Below the pieces are notes generated by a model. The model had not been told where the DNA came from, ran no database searches, and saw only the letters and a program-made list of their open reading frames with translations. A program made the translations under genes and the position numbers. DNA of 31,879 bases, from positions 1 through 31,879 of the forward strand of contig CAZCGE010000067.1 in NCBI GenBank assembly GCA_964498125.1. The letters are read 5' to 3'. The stretch comes from CAMDBL01 sp964498125 (lineage in GTDB: Bacteria > Pseudomonadota > Alphaproteobacteria > Rhizobiales > Hyphomicrobiaceae). Below, piece by piece: positions 9,301 to 15,623 of this stretch (its first letter is position 1; every line of letters starts with the position of its first letter).

Positions 9301-11970
9301 GTGTTGAACCGCCGGAAGGATGAAATTAGTGGTCGATGGGGTCGGGACGATATCGCCGGGAACCGGCACATTGGCGAGGTTCAGGCCAGCCGCGGTGCCT
9401 TCGATCAGGCGAAGTACGGGAGCGCCAACCGGCGTGGGCGGACCGCCAACTCCCGGCGCATATTCCTGGAACGACACCCAGACCTGGGCGAAGCCGTTGT
9501 CGCCTGGGATGAACTTGCCATAGGGATCGGTCTCGAGCAGCGGCACGTCGTGCACGTCGAAATCGCCGAGGATCAGGCCGAGCATGTCCTTGGCCTGCGC
9601 CTTGACCTCGGCCCAGGTGCCGATGCCGCCGGCGCCATCGAGCATCCGGCCGGTGCTGACCGCGTCGCCAGCGGCATTCAACACGTACTCGCGCAGGAAC
9701 ACCTGGTGCGATGGATGCGAGGTGTACGTCTGGTTCTGGTCGACGAACGGCGTCGTGGTGTTCTGGGTATCGGCGTTCGGGCCGAAGACCGTCGCCCGCG
9801 TCAGTGCCATGAAGTTCGGGCCATTGTCGGCCAACGTCAGCGGGTCACCATCGGCACCCGCGTCGAACAGCGGATCATCCGGCTGCAGCGGGATATAGAC
9901 GGTGCCGTTGCCGCCCTTGGTGACGAGATCGAGGCCGTGGTCGAAGAACTGGCCGAACAGCGTCATCCAGCCGCTGTTGGGCGGCGACAGGCCGATGTCG
10001 GCCGAGCGGTGCTCGATGGTGATCGAGCCATCGGCGGAGATCTCGAGGCCGCTGGCGTCGATCAGGGCGGCGAAATAAGACGCTGCATTGGCAGCCGCAA
10101 GATCGGCGGCGTCGCTGGCGGTGACCAGCAGGGCATGGCTCGCCGCGCTGCTGCTGGCATCGGCGGCGGCTTGGTCCGCGGCGGCCTGAGCTTCAACAGC
10201 GACAAGGGCCGATTCTTGCGCGATGAGATCGAGATTGGCAGCCAGTGTCTCGGCATCGGCGGTCGCCTGCGCGGCGGCGTCCGAAGCTGCCTGGGCCGCG
10301 TCGATCGTAGCCTGGGGAATGTCCGCTGCGATCAGTGCGTTGAGTGCCGCCAAGGCGACCGCTGCCACATCGGCCAAAAGGTTGGCTTCCGCACGCGCAT
10401 CGATGGCAGCGAGGGCATCGGCGTCGGCCGTGGCCTGCGCCAAAGTAGCGGCGTCGTCGGCGGCGGCGGCGGCATCACCAGTGGCCGCGGCGGCTGTGGC
10501 GGCGGCCGACTCGGCGGCCAGAGCGGCTGCCGCAGCGGCGGCGGCTTGTCCGGCGGCGGCATCAGCGGCGTTGCGGGCGGCGGTGGCGTTCACCAGGCCC
10601 AGGGCATCGCTGGCCGCGAGTGCAGCGGCGGTGGCAGCGTCAGAAGCAGCAGTGCTGGCGGCGAGTGCCGATGCCTGCGCCGTCGCCTCGAGCGCGTCGG
10701 CGGCGGCGTCTGTTGTTACTGCCTCAATCACCGCGGCGTCGTAAATCGCCTGCGCTGCGTCAATTTCGGATTGGGGTGCGCCACCGCTGATCAAAGCGTT
10801 GAGCGCATCGAGGGCGTCTGTCTCGGCCTGAGCGGCGGCGTTAGCGACCGTCCGGGCATCGACAGCCAACAGCGCATCCGCGACGGCCGTCGCCTGGGCC
10901 AAAGCCGCGGCGCCGGCGGCGGCAGTAGAGGCATCAGCCGAGGCTGCGGCGGCAGTGGCGGCGGCGGATTCGGCGGCCAGAGCGGCTGCCGCATCGGCGG
11001 CGGCTTGTGTGGCGGCGGCATCAGCGGCGATGCGGGCGGCGGTGGCGTTCGTCAGGGCGAGGGCGTCGCTGACGGCGAGCGCAGCGGCAGCCGCGGCATC
11101 GGAAGTAGCAGTGCTGGCGGCGAGTGCGGAAGCCTGCGCCGTCGCCTCGAGCGCGGCGGCGGCGGCGGCCGCGGAGGCTGCATCCGCGGCAGCTGCATCT
11201 GAATCCGCCTGGGCCGCGGCGATCGCGGCGGGGTCTACGTCCGCCGCGATCAAGGCGTCGAGTGTGGCGAGGGCATCAGCTGCAGTCTGGGCTGCGGCAG
11301 CCGCGGCCGCGACAGCATCGGCGTAGGCTTGTGCGTCCGCATCGGCCGTGGCTTGCGCGGCGGCGGCGGCGGCGCTGGCAGCAGCTGCATCAATGGCATT
11401 CAGCAGGGCGGCGCTGGCGTCTTCCTCAGCCTGGGCCGCGGCAGCCAGGGGCGCCGCGGCAGCCGCCGCGTCGCGGGCGGCCATGATGGCGTCGGCATCG
11501 CCCGACGGGTTCTCCGAGCCAGCGAGCAGCAGCGCGGCGGCCAGCGCCGACTTGTTGTTCATCGTCTGGTCGACGATCAGGTTGGAGATGATGCGCGGGT
11601 CGGCGTCGGCGACGCTGTGCAGATTGACACCGAACATGTCGACGCCGCCCGGAATCGATGGGTCATAATTGGTGTTGGTGACCTCGGGGCCGCCCGGAGG
11701 CCCCAATGGCATCGTATCGCCATCGGCCTCGTCGATGTAGCTCGGGACCAGCAGCCGCGGGAACAGCGCGTCCGCCGTGCCGACTTGTTCCTGGCCGGGC
11801 AGCAGGTGGTTATAGCTGCCATCGACCGTCCTGAGACCGAACGGCAGCAGGGCGCTGTCCTGGCCGACGATGTCGATCAGGCTCTCGCCGGCGGCATGAC
11901 GCTCAGCAATCTTGATTTGCTCGAGGATCTTGCTAAGGTCGGCTAAGTTGATGATGAAGCTGGTCGACAT
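3379..11970 (-). CDS. giant secreted animal-type haem peroxidase with RTX repeats
   Basis: This 2,863-residue type I secretion substrate has, in order: an N-terminal segment (1-155); an alanine-rich helical region (about 155-640) with two tandem 153-residue repeats; an animal haem peroxidase domain (about 650-1400) with distal GQFFDHG (His678), FHAEHNRL, proximal YRFGHSML (His1100) and NIARGRDTGIPT; RTX nonapeptides GGxGxDxxx (about 1450-1600, 1730-1760, 2025-2080, 2155-2200); a poly-Gly run; two cadherin-like modules with DANDAPTGVTL-type borders (about 2330-2540); and a long C-terminal RTX block (about 2540-2775) ending in FNLIG, a typical uncleaved type I signal. Known relatives are bacterial peroxidase/hemolysin proteins such as PehA of Pseudomonas. 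The start is ATG 11970 with GGAG upstream; an upstream TTG (11997) lacks support. The reaction is inferred to be H2O2-dependent oxidation of halides or phenolics outside the cell. Confidence 0.95.
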   Translation of the reverse strand: MSTSFIINLADLSKILEQIKIAERHAAGESLIDIVGQDSALLPFGLRTVDGSYNHLLPGQEQVGTADALFPRLLVPSYIDEADGDTMPLGPPGGPEVTNTNYDPSIPGGVDMFGVNLHSVADADPRIISNLIVDQTMNNKSALAAALLLAGSENPSGDADAIMAARDAAAAAAPLAAAAQAEEDASAALLNAIDAAAASAAAAAAQATADADAQAYADAVAAAAAAAQTAADALATLDALIAADVDPAAIAAAQADSDAAAADAASAAAAAAALEATAQASALAASTATSDAAAAAALAVSDALALTNATAARIAADAAATQAAADAAAALAAESAAATAAAASADASTAAAGAAALAQATAVADALLAVDARTVANAAAQAETDALDALNALISGGAPQSEIDAAQAIYDAAVIEAVTTDAAADALEATAQASALAASTAASDAATAAALAASDALGLVNATAARNAADAAAGQAAAAAAAALAAESAAATAAAATGDAAAAADDAATLAQATADADALAAIDARAEANLLADVAAVALAALNALIAADIPQATIDAAQAASDAAAQATADAETLAANLDLIAQESALVAVEAQAAADQAAADASSSAASHALLVTASDAADLAAANAASYFAALIDASGLEISADGSITIEHRSADIGLSPPNSGWMTLFGQFFDHGLDLVTKGGNGTVYIPLQPDDPLFDAGADGDPLTLADNGPNFMALTRATVFGPNADTQNTTTPFVDQNQTYTSHPSHQVFLREYVLNAAGDAVSTGRMLDGAGGIGTWAEVKAQAKDMLGLILGDFDVHDVPLLETDPYGKFIPGDNGFAQVWVSFQEYAPGVGGPPTPVGAPVLRLIEGTAAGLNLANVPVPGDIVPTPSTTNFILPAVQHTGHAFLNDISHHAAPGTVDHDHNPATPKVAQVADSDFDANGNGIYDAGVDTLTDVNGDGSITTADFYADDHLGLTYDNEMLGSHFITGDGRGNENIGLTTVHFVFHAEHNRLVEDNKNTIIASGDLAVINEWLLQPVTEVPADLSELVWNGERLFQAARFVTEMQYQHMVFEEFARRIQPNVDFFVFTNSADLDPAILSEFANTVYRFGHSMLTDTVDRLDQDLTLVNSDGALDDAEQIGLIAAFLNPQAFTASGATVEEATGAIIRGMSRQVGNEMDEFIVEALRNNLVGLPLDLAVLNIARGRDTGIPTLNDARTQMYEMSGDPQVKPYTSWFDFAQNIKHPLSIINFIAAYGTHDSILAETTLEGKRDAATLLVLGGVDAPADRLDFLNATNGWADGPLGGLNAVDLWVGGLAEELMEFGGQLGSTFNFVFEYQLEHLQNGDRFYYLSRTQGMNLLNMLEPNTFADIIMRNTDLGDLHATHLSAEIMEVPDMILELDPEVRQENYSGDPANDNASDKAQLDPTHDDSFQQAFDPKVFRQNGTTDLDGDGWNDGNILKFSGGEHVVLGGTEGNDALYGDKGIDTLWGDGGDDYLNPGMESDQVFGGDGDDIIEDPFGDDFLRGEAGNDVIVNGHGLDLLFGGTGNDFLMAATDTTEVFAGEGNDWILGGTAPDVLLGNEGDDWIEGGEGFDGLSGENSELFFNSTIVGHDILNGQGNDTDYDAENGNDIMVQSNGIQRNNGMDGFDWAIHKGDAFAADSDLGIRVFDARQALILRDRFDSVEGLSGWNHDDKLTGAAKLLLGEDFDNRLTQSGVDMIAGLQTYFGAPLSLPTDVVFGLLAGDGSEIILGGAGSDTITGNLGNDILDGDAWLNVRIAVMENKDGTGDELYTVDSLNEIQARLRSGEINPGQLKAVREILNSDGSNVELALDNSANTTNMAGDVDIAVFGDVIANYNIEGGGVDMDGDGFITVTHTVPVGGGGGGGRIADGIDKIRNFEVLQFADQVVILDPAITNTPATGLLAILDGGNPGVTVGETLTAAIGTVIDPDGLPPIEAFTFSWEVEQTAGLQDWIPLDDPVAGNPVTGRVLLITADMAIEGLAVRVVGRFTGNNGIPEVVFSTPTDPVAPAAVAAATLGDDLLVGTLGADLINALAGDDIVQALAGDDVIIGGPGNDILDGGLGNDVAVFSGPLANFTLVLNAEGILEVVDAAAGEEDAIINIETLLFFDGAELTSALVAEFLLTGVEPAGVTVSALSVADILDGEIIIGTAGADALAGGDFPDTITGLGGDDAIDGGVGNDTIFGDSSPILTDGVDGDDTIGWRVGDGRDLIDGGGDATAAGDTFDIRGNNAGDLFRIYTADEAEAAGFGPLDGATTEAVVTRDDGTGEVVIAELDNIESIVINAVAVTATNSGEIVAVGGDTVIAIGDFAATSLTNSLPSNLPPTGMTLNGGNSGAAAENDAGAIIGPIVVIDPTVGDTHTFTISDARFEIVGGNLKLVDGVSLDFEAASQIDLVIEVFDAGGLPSTNNPYNIRIGVTDANDAPTGVTLSNSSVNEAAANGTVVAVLSAIDQDSGDTHTFEFADGTTVSGAFRIVGNQLRVLSGVAIDFEQASSMALGIRARDAGGIVSATSDIVISVNDVNPESVIGNANANSIVGGAGNDTLGGAAGNDTLIGANGNDLIGGGAGADSMAGAAGNDTYVVDDIGDAVVELDGAGIDTVRSWLDSYALGANLETLVYLGTGNFNGTGNGANNLIYGRNGLDTLSGGGGSDTLVGGSGNDMLDGGADADLIFGGAGDDTITGGAGNDTVGGAVGNDSLDGGEGADVMSDGLGNNTMLGGAGADTMTSGAGNDMLDGGEGADLIMSGAGDDTLTGGAGNDTMGGGVGNDTLKFAPLFGNDVVVGFDANPVGGQDKIDLTAFAGIIAVNFATQVAITDVGADTLVTIIATGDSIQLLGVGNALTVTVADFNLIG
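3640..4370 (-). repeat. C-terminal RTX nonapeptide repeat block
   Basis: This stretch encodes repeated GGxGxD units such as GGAGNDTLGG, GANGNDLIGGG, GGSGNDMLDGG and GGAGNDTVGG, the calcium-binding parallel beta-roll of RTX proteins. At DNA level the repeats give strong internal similarity (recurring GCCGCCGAGCATCGTG-like and TCGTTGCCGGCGCC-like words). The block folds only once calcium is met outside the cell and precedes the uncleaved C-terminal secretion signal. Confidence 0.9.
10237..11154 (-). repeat. 459-bp tandem repeat encoding a 153-residue Ala-rich unit
   Basis: Two consecutive in-frame copies (11154-10696 and 10695-10237) encode residues 273-425 and 426-578. Both begin ALEATAQASALAAST, contain ALAAESAAATAAA and ARxxAN, and have the motif ALNALI about 118 residues in. 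A partial copy of the second half precedes them. Alanine makes up roughly half of the residues, with regular Asp/Thr/Gln/Glu and almost no Gly or Pro, which predicts a very long helix or coiled coil. It inserts a spacer between the N-terminal segment and the peroxidase domain. Confidence 0.85.
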
Positions 11971-12051
11971 GGGGCAAAGCTCCGCTGTTGAGCTCAAGGG
12001 GGGGTGAGAGCTCTAGGTTTCCGACTCGAATTGGCGATTAGAATTGTCGTT

Positions 12052-12098
12052 GCCAAAATAGTGTTGGTGCGATTCGCAAAAATCGCACCACATTTGGC
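12052..12098. promoter_or_regulatory. interrupted dyad in the RTX/regulator intergenic region
   Basis: A 10-bp inverted repeat (TGGTGCGATT at 12065-12074, AATCGCACCA at 12081-12090, 6-nt spacer) is nested in outer arms GCCAAA (12052-12057) and TTTGGC (12093-12098). It lies about 80-130 bp upstream of the RTX start and about 550 bp upstream of the divergent response regulator gene. The shape suits a regulator operator or a cruciform. There is no T tract, so it is not a terminator. The binding protein is unknown. Confidence 0.5.
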
Positions 12099-12473
12099 GC
12101 TGCGCGTTTCAATGCGGCGAACCACGACAGAAATTGCCGCGGCATAGTGAATTTAACTGAAATTCATATTTATTTCGCGCATGCGGCCAGCCAACTGCTG
12201 GCAAGTCTTGCGACCTTGCAATGAACCGATTGAGCATTACGTGGGTCTCCGCACGGGGCGTGGCATGCCATGCTGCCAGTGCTCGGCGCCTTTGTGCCCG
12301 ACACTGACACAAGACATTGATTTGGCTATATAGTTTATTCTTCCAGTGCCGCGGTATGTACCAGGGTACCGCCGACACCGTGATCATGGTCTCATTGAAA
12401 AGTGCCCGCAACGCCCTATGGTCCACGGATTGCGCGGCCTGAAGTCCTGTTAACCTCAGTCGAAGGTCGAGGT

Positions 12474-12501
12474 TTGACTTGGGCCCAAAGTCGGATAGGC
12501 T
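12474..12501 (+). promoter_or_regulatory. possible sigma70-type promoter for the response regulator
   Basis: TTGACT (12474-12479) and TAGGCT (12496-12501) are separated by 16 bp, roughly matching -35/-10 elements 150 bp upstream of the regulator ATG. The -10 match is weak. The remaining 11971-12651 gap shows no convincing gene and is visibly more AT-rich than its surroundings. Confidence 0.3.
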
Positions 12502-12651
12502 GGATGAATGAACAATGGCTGTTTCGTTTCGGCACGGCTGTTGTTTCGCTGCGGGACAGACCCGATTGCGAGCAATTAACGGTGACGGGAATACGAAACG
12601 AGCGGCCGAAAGAAAAAAAGGCGTTCTAGTCCGGTAAGCAGGGGTGGTTCA

Positions 12652-13425
12652 ATGAACCAGAAGTACAGCGTAGCGATTATCGACGAGCATCCTCTCTTGG
12701 CTGAAGGCGTAATTCAAGTATTGCGTTCGGCGGGGCAATTCGAAATTGTCGGATCTGGCTCGAACGCTGAAGACGCCGTTGCAATCGCGCGCAATAAAAA
12801 GCCCGACATGATGATTTTTGAAATCAGCATTCCCGGTGGGGGGCTAGAGGCTGCGCGCCGCGTGTCGGCTGCCTCACCTGAGACAAAAGTGGTGTTTCTG
12901 ACCAGCACTGAAAACGACGACAACGTCGCAACAGCGCTGCGAGATGGCGCAAAAGGCTACATTCTGAAAGGCATTGAAAAGGGCGAATTCATCAGAATAA
13001 TTGCCGATATTGGCGGCGGACGTTTCTACGTAAATCCTGGGGTCGCCGCCCGCATGCTTGGTCGCAATCGAGACCGGAATAGAGGTCCTCATGTTCCTAG
13101 CGGATTAGACGATCTGACCCATCGCGAGTTGGAAATCATCACGTTTGTCGCGCACGGCAAGACCAACAGGGAAGTGGCCACGGCGTTGCGGCTCGGCGAG
13201 AAGACTGTCAAGCATCACATGACCAGCATCATGCAGAAGCTCCAGGTGCGCAACCGGTTGGAGGCTGTGCTGATGCTCAAGGACAAGCTTAGTCCGGCAA
13301 CGGCCGGTGAGTCGCCTGCGTTGAGCATTACGCGTCCTGCCGCTACAATAAACACGGGCATGGGTCGCAATAACGTCAAGGAATTGTGGCGGGTGGCCAG
13401 CGGCGATGGCAGCCGCCGTCGCTGA
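12652..13425 (+). CDS. LuxR/NarL-family response regulator with Glu at the phospho-acceptor position
   Basis: This 257-residue protein has a receiver domain (about residues 5-125) and a LuxR-type helix-turn-helix (about 154-210: LTHRELEIITFVAHGKTN, then TVKHHMTSIMQKL). Receiver landmarks are the acidic pair Asp11-Glu12, Thr84 (VFLTS) and Lys106 (YILKG). The residue that should be the phosphorylated Asp is Glu57 (PDMMIFEISIPGG), so it cannot be phosphorylated normally and may be locked in an active-like form. A 45-residue tail of no known domain follows the HTH. The ATG start has AGGGGTG upstream. It is transcribed divergently from the RTX peroxidase gene, so control of that gene is plausible but inferred. 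No partner histidine kinase is in the window. Confidence 0.93.
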   Translation: MNQKYSVAIIDEHPLLAEGVIQVLRSAGQFEIVGSGSNAEDAVAIARNKKPDMMIFEISIPGGGLEAARRVSAASPETKVVFLTSTENDDNVATALRDGAKGYILKGIEKGEFIRIIADIGGGRFYVNPGVAARMLGRNRDRNRGPHVPSGLDDLTHRELEIITFVAHGKTNREVATALRLGEKTVKHHMTSIMQKLQVRNRLEAVLMLKDKLSPATAGESPALSITRPAATINTGMGRNNVKELWRVASGDGSRRR

Positions 13426-13520
13426 AGCAGCCGGCCCAGGCGTGTCCGCGGAGTTTGCCCGCGTGGCCGGCGTGCTTGCCGAGGTCTGTTAGTCACCCAG
13501 AGTTTTGCTGCTATGCTCTG

Positions 13521-13577
13521 GAGCATTTTCCGCCAAAGTGGGCACCGGTTTGGCGTAGAAAATGCCACAAACAAAGG
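13521..13577 (+). repeat. intergenic 57-bp repeat, copy A
   Basis: This sequence (begins GAGCATTTTCCGCCAAAGTG, ends ACAAACAAAGG) recurs in inverse orientation at 15624-15680 with 55 of 57 positions identical. It lies in the 203-bp gap between the response regulator and the prepilin peptidase, where no gene is seen. It contains a GCCAAA...TTTGGC dyad and looks like a dispersed intergenic palindromic element as found in Hyphomicrobiales. Confidence 0.8.
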
Positions 13578-13628
13578 ACTAGAGCCGCATCCCGCGCCAC
13601 AGGCGCAATCTCCAATCCGAGTGCGACG

Positions 13629-14204
13629 ATGTTGATACACTGGCCCATGAAACCGATATCCCGGTTGCAGGGTCTGAACATTGCCGCGACCGTGGCGATC
13701 TACGCGGCGATCGCCGCACCAGCCATCGCCGGACGGGCGCCAGATCAGGGCCTACTGGTCGCAACGCTGCTGCTGGCAGGGCTGCTGGCAGCTCTCAGCC
13801 TGATCGACCAGGCGACGCTTCGCCTGCCGGATCCACTGACCGCGTCATTGGCGCTCGCCGGTCTGGCCGTGTGCCTGGTTCAGACGCCTGAGCAAATGGC
13901 TTCGCATCTGGCCGGTGTGTTGGCCGGTTTTATTGCATTGGCCTTGGTCGCAGAGGCCTATTATCGCTGGCGCGGCGTTCGCGGCCTGGGTCTTGGCGAT
14001 GCCAAGCTGCTCGGTGCAGCCGGCGCCTGGGTCGGGATCGAGGGATTGGCGACCGTGCTATTGTGGGCCTCGGCCGGCGCGCTGATTGCAGCCTTGATCG
14101 CCAGATCCTTCGGCTACGCTGTCGAGTTGCGCACTCGGCTCGCTTTCGGCCCGTTCCTGGCGCTGGCAACATGGCTGGTCTGGTTGTTCGGTCCGGTCGC
14201 ATGA
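13629..14204 (+). CDS. gspO: prepilin peptidase, short A24 family (GspO-like)
   Basis: This roughly 191-residue integral membrane aspartic peptidase should cleave leaders from type IV-like (pseudo)pilins such as GspG-J. Both catalytic aspartates are visible in family motifs: SLIDQATLRLPD and GLGLGDAKLLGAAG. About six hydrophobic segments span the protein. The N-terminal cytoplasmic domain with paired CxxC motifs and N-methylation function of full-length PilD/GspO is absent, so it resembles compact CpaA/TadV-type enzymes. Starts at ATG 13629 or ATG 13647 are both possible; neither has a strong Shine-Dalgarno sequence. It lies 119 bp before gspG on the same strand, which supports a role in type II secretion. 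In that gap the word GTGACTTGCA occurs twice (14218 and 14232). Confidence 0.85.
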   Translation: MLIHWPMKPISRLQGLNIAATVAIYAAIAAPAIAGRAPDQGLLVATLLLAGLLAALSLIDQATLRLPDPLTASLALAGLAVCLVQTPEQMASHLAGVLAGFIALALVAEAYYRWRGVRGLGLGDAKLLGAAGAWVGIEGLATVLLWASAGALIAALIARSFGYAVELRTRLAFGPFLALATWLVWLFGPVA

Positions 14205-14323
14205 TGTGCGCCGGTCCGTGACTTGCACTAAGTGACTTGCATTGAGGCCGGCAGAGGCGGGCATAGACGACAGTGACGTGAGATTGCGGTGCGCTGGTGT
14301 GGTGAACCGCCAAGGAGCAGAAG

Positions 14324-14788
14324 ATGACCGTTCGTACCAAGAGCGATGCAAGGCCCGGCGCGTGCTGTCCGGAAATGAAACCAGGCCGAGACGCCGGGTT
14401 TACTCTGCTCGAGCTGTTGGTCGTGCTTGGCATCCTGGCGCTGCTTGCCGCGTTCGCCGCGCCACAGGTCCAGCGCTACCTCGGTCAGGCGCGAACGGAA
14501 ACGGCACGGGCCCAGCTCGCTGCACTCAGCACGGCGCTGGAACTCTACGCGCTCGACAATGCCGGTTATCCTTTGCAGCAGGCCGGACTGTCATCCTTGC
14601 TGCAGGCGCCGCCCGGCGCAACGCGATGGCGCGGCCCCTATCTCAAGAAGGCTGAAGGCCTGGTGGACCCGTGGGCCCGGCCCTACGGCTATCGCTACCC
14701 GGTTGGGTCCGGCGGCTTCCAGGTCTTCACGCTCGGCCGGGACAACGCCCCCGGCGGCACCGGCGAGGACCAGGACCTGGTTCAGTAA
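14324..14788 (+). CDS. gspG: type II secretion major pseudopilin GspG
   Basis: This 154-residue major pseudopilin forms the periplasmic pseudopilus. The prepilin cleavage site is DAG|FTLLELLVVLGIL, with Gly25 at -1 and Glu at +5, followed by the hydrophobic helix. The C-terminus has the GspG calcium-loop signature (GRDNAPGGTGEDQD), and GPYLKKAEGLVDPWARPYGY is the usual mid-protein GspG pattern. ATG 14324 is chosen because a perfect AAGGAG lies 6 bp upstream. A start at 14375 would give a shorter 8-residue leader more usual for the family but has no good ribosome binding site. It converges with gspJ; two hairpins lie between them. Confidence 0.93.
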   Translation: MTVRTKSDARPGACCPEMKPGRDAGFTLLELLVVLGILALLAAFAAPQVQRYLGQARTETARAQLAALSTALELYALDNAGYPLQQAGLSSLLQAPPGATRWRGPYLKKAEGLVDPWARPYGYRYPVGSGGFQVFTLGRDNAPGGTGEDQDLVQ

Positions 14789-14794
14789 CCGCAT

Positions 14795-14847
14795 ATACCA
14801 ACCTGCGCAGACTCTGCCTCTCAGTTATGCCGTGCGCAGGTTGGTAT
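14795..14847. terminator. hairpin 1 between convergent gspG and gspJ
   Basis: Perfect 15-bp arms ATACCAACCTGCGCA (14795-14809) and TGCGCAGGTTGGTAT (14833-14847) with a 23-nt loop begin 6 bp after the gspG stop. No poly-T tail follows, so it may act as a Rho-linked or mRNA-stabilising structure, or as a dispersed repeat, rather than a classical terminator. Confidence 0.6.
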
Positions 14848-14891
14848 TCTCGTTTGTTGGCGCGCAGCCGCCACGCCAACCCTGCGCGCGT

Positions 14892-14931
14892 ATACCAATC
14901 TGCATGGGTCAACACCCATGCAGATTGGTAT
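14892..14931. terminator. hairpin 2 between convergent gspG and gspJ
   Basis: Perfect 18-bp arms (14892-14909 and 14914-14931) enclose a 4-nt loop, CAAC. The arm starts ATACCAATCTGC, nearly the same as the arm of the hairpin at 14795-14847, so the two are related copies. It sits 5 bp from the gspJ stop codon. No T run is present. Confidence 0.6.
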
Positions 14932-14936
14932 CAGTC

Positions 14937-15572
14937 TCAACCGGGCGATCCCAATTGCGGCCTAACGGTCAACGGCAGCCATGAGCGCCCGCCAGGGTCC
15001 GCATCGGGCACTGACAATTCGATCAGCTCGGGCAGGGCGTCGCGCCGCGTCCAGGCCTCGCGCCACTGGCGCGCGCCACCGGCCTGCTCGGCGCCGAAAA
15101 AGCGAAACCGCAGGCCGGCGGCAGCCTCGAACAGGGTCCGCTCCGATGCTTCGCCGGCTGCCGGATTGGGGCCCATCGGATACATCGATTGGCGCAGCAC
15201 CAGCGTTGTCCAGTCGCCCTTGTTCGGCGCCGGTATTTGCACCATCAGCGTGTGCCAGTAGAGCCCCGCGCCTTCGGGTCCCGAGCGGGCCGGCGCGACG
15301 AAACTGACGCTGCCGGCGGTGCCCGAGAATGCAAGGCCGATTTGTCCGCTGTCGCGACGGGTAACGAGCGGCATTGCCGCCGACAGAGTGCGGCCCAGAT
15401 AGGCTCGCGTGGCGTTCAGCTGGCTCTCGGCAGCCATGTCCACTTCACTGCTCCAGACCCGCTGGGCCGTACGAAAGGCGCCCGGCAGCATGGCAAGCAC
15501 CGCGGCGAGCAGGATCAGCGAGACCATCAGCTCGATCAGCGTGAAGCCCGCGTCGTCGCCGGTACTGGTCAT
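14937..15572 (-). CDS. gspJ: type II secretion minor pseudopilin GspJ
   Basis: This 211-residue minor pseudopilin is part of the pseudopilus tip. The cleavage and membrane segment is DDAG|FTLIELMVSLILLAAV, and the body contains the GspJ-type stretches AYLGRTLSAAMP and LRFRFFGAEQAGGARQW. ATG 15572 is chosen because it puts a short 9-residue leader before the cleavage site; the reading frame is open further upstream only through the repeat at 15580-15680. It is the last gene of the gspE-F-H-I-J unit but is separated from gspI by 128 bp containing repeat elements, unlike the other junctions, which overlap or nearly touch. No gspK follows it. Confidence 0.9.
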   Translation of the reverse strand: MTSTGDDAGFTLIELMVSLILLAAVLAMLPGAFRTAQRVWSSEVDMAAESQLNATRAYLGRTLSAAMPLVTRRDSGQIGLAFSGTAGSVSFVAPARSGPEGAGLYWHTLMVQIPAPNKGDWTTLVLRQSMYPMGPNPAAGEASERTLFEAAAGLRFRFFGAEQAGGARQWREAWTRRDALPELIELSVPDADPGGRSWLPLTVRPQLGSPG

Positions 15573-15579
15573 TGGCGCC

Positions 15580-15620
15580 AGAGCGCTTTCCACTCGATTT
15601 GAATCAGTAGAAAGCGCTCT
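15580..15620. repeat. 11-bp-arm palindrome at the gspJ start
   Basis: AGAGCGCTTTC (15580-15590) and GAAAGCGCTCT (15610-15620) form a perfect inverted repeat just upstream of the gspJ start codon. It directly adjoins the 57-bp repeat at 15624-15680. Together they make a compound element inside the gsp operon that would strongly structure the mRNA ahead of gspJ. Confidence 0.75.
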
Positions 15621-15623
15621 GAC

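Noticed and set aside
8974..11202. 742-codon plus-strand frame rich in Gly and Ser
   Set aside because: It is the antisense shadow of the Ala-rich repeats and N-terminal peroxidase region.
12402..12629. 75-codon frame upstream of the response regulator
   Set aside because: No homology recognised, no good ribosome binding site, and it overlaps the likely promoter region.
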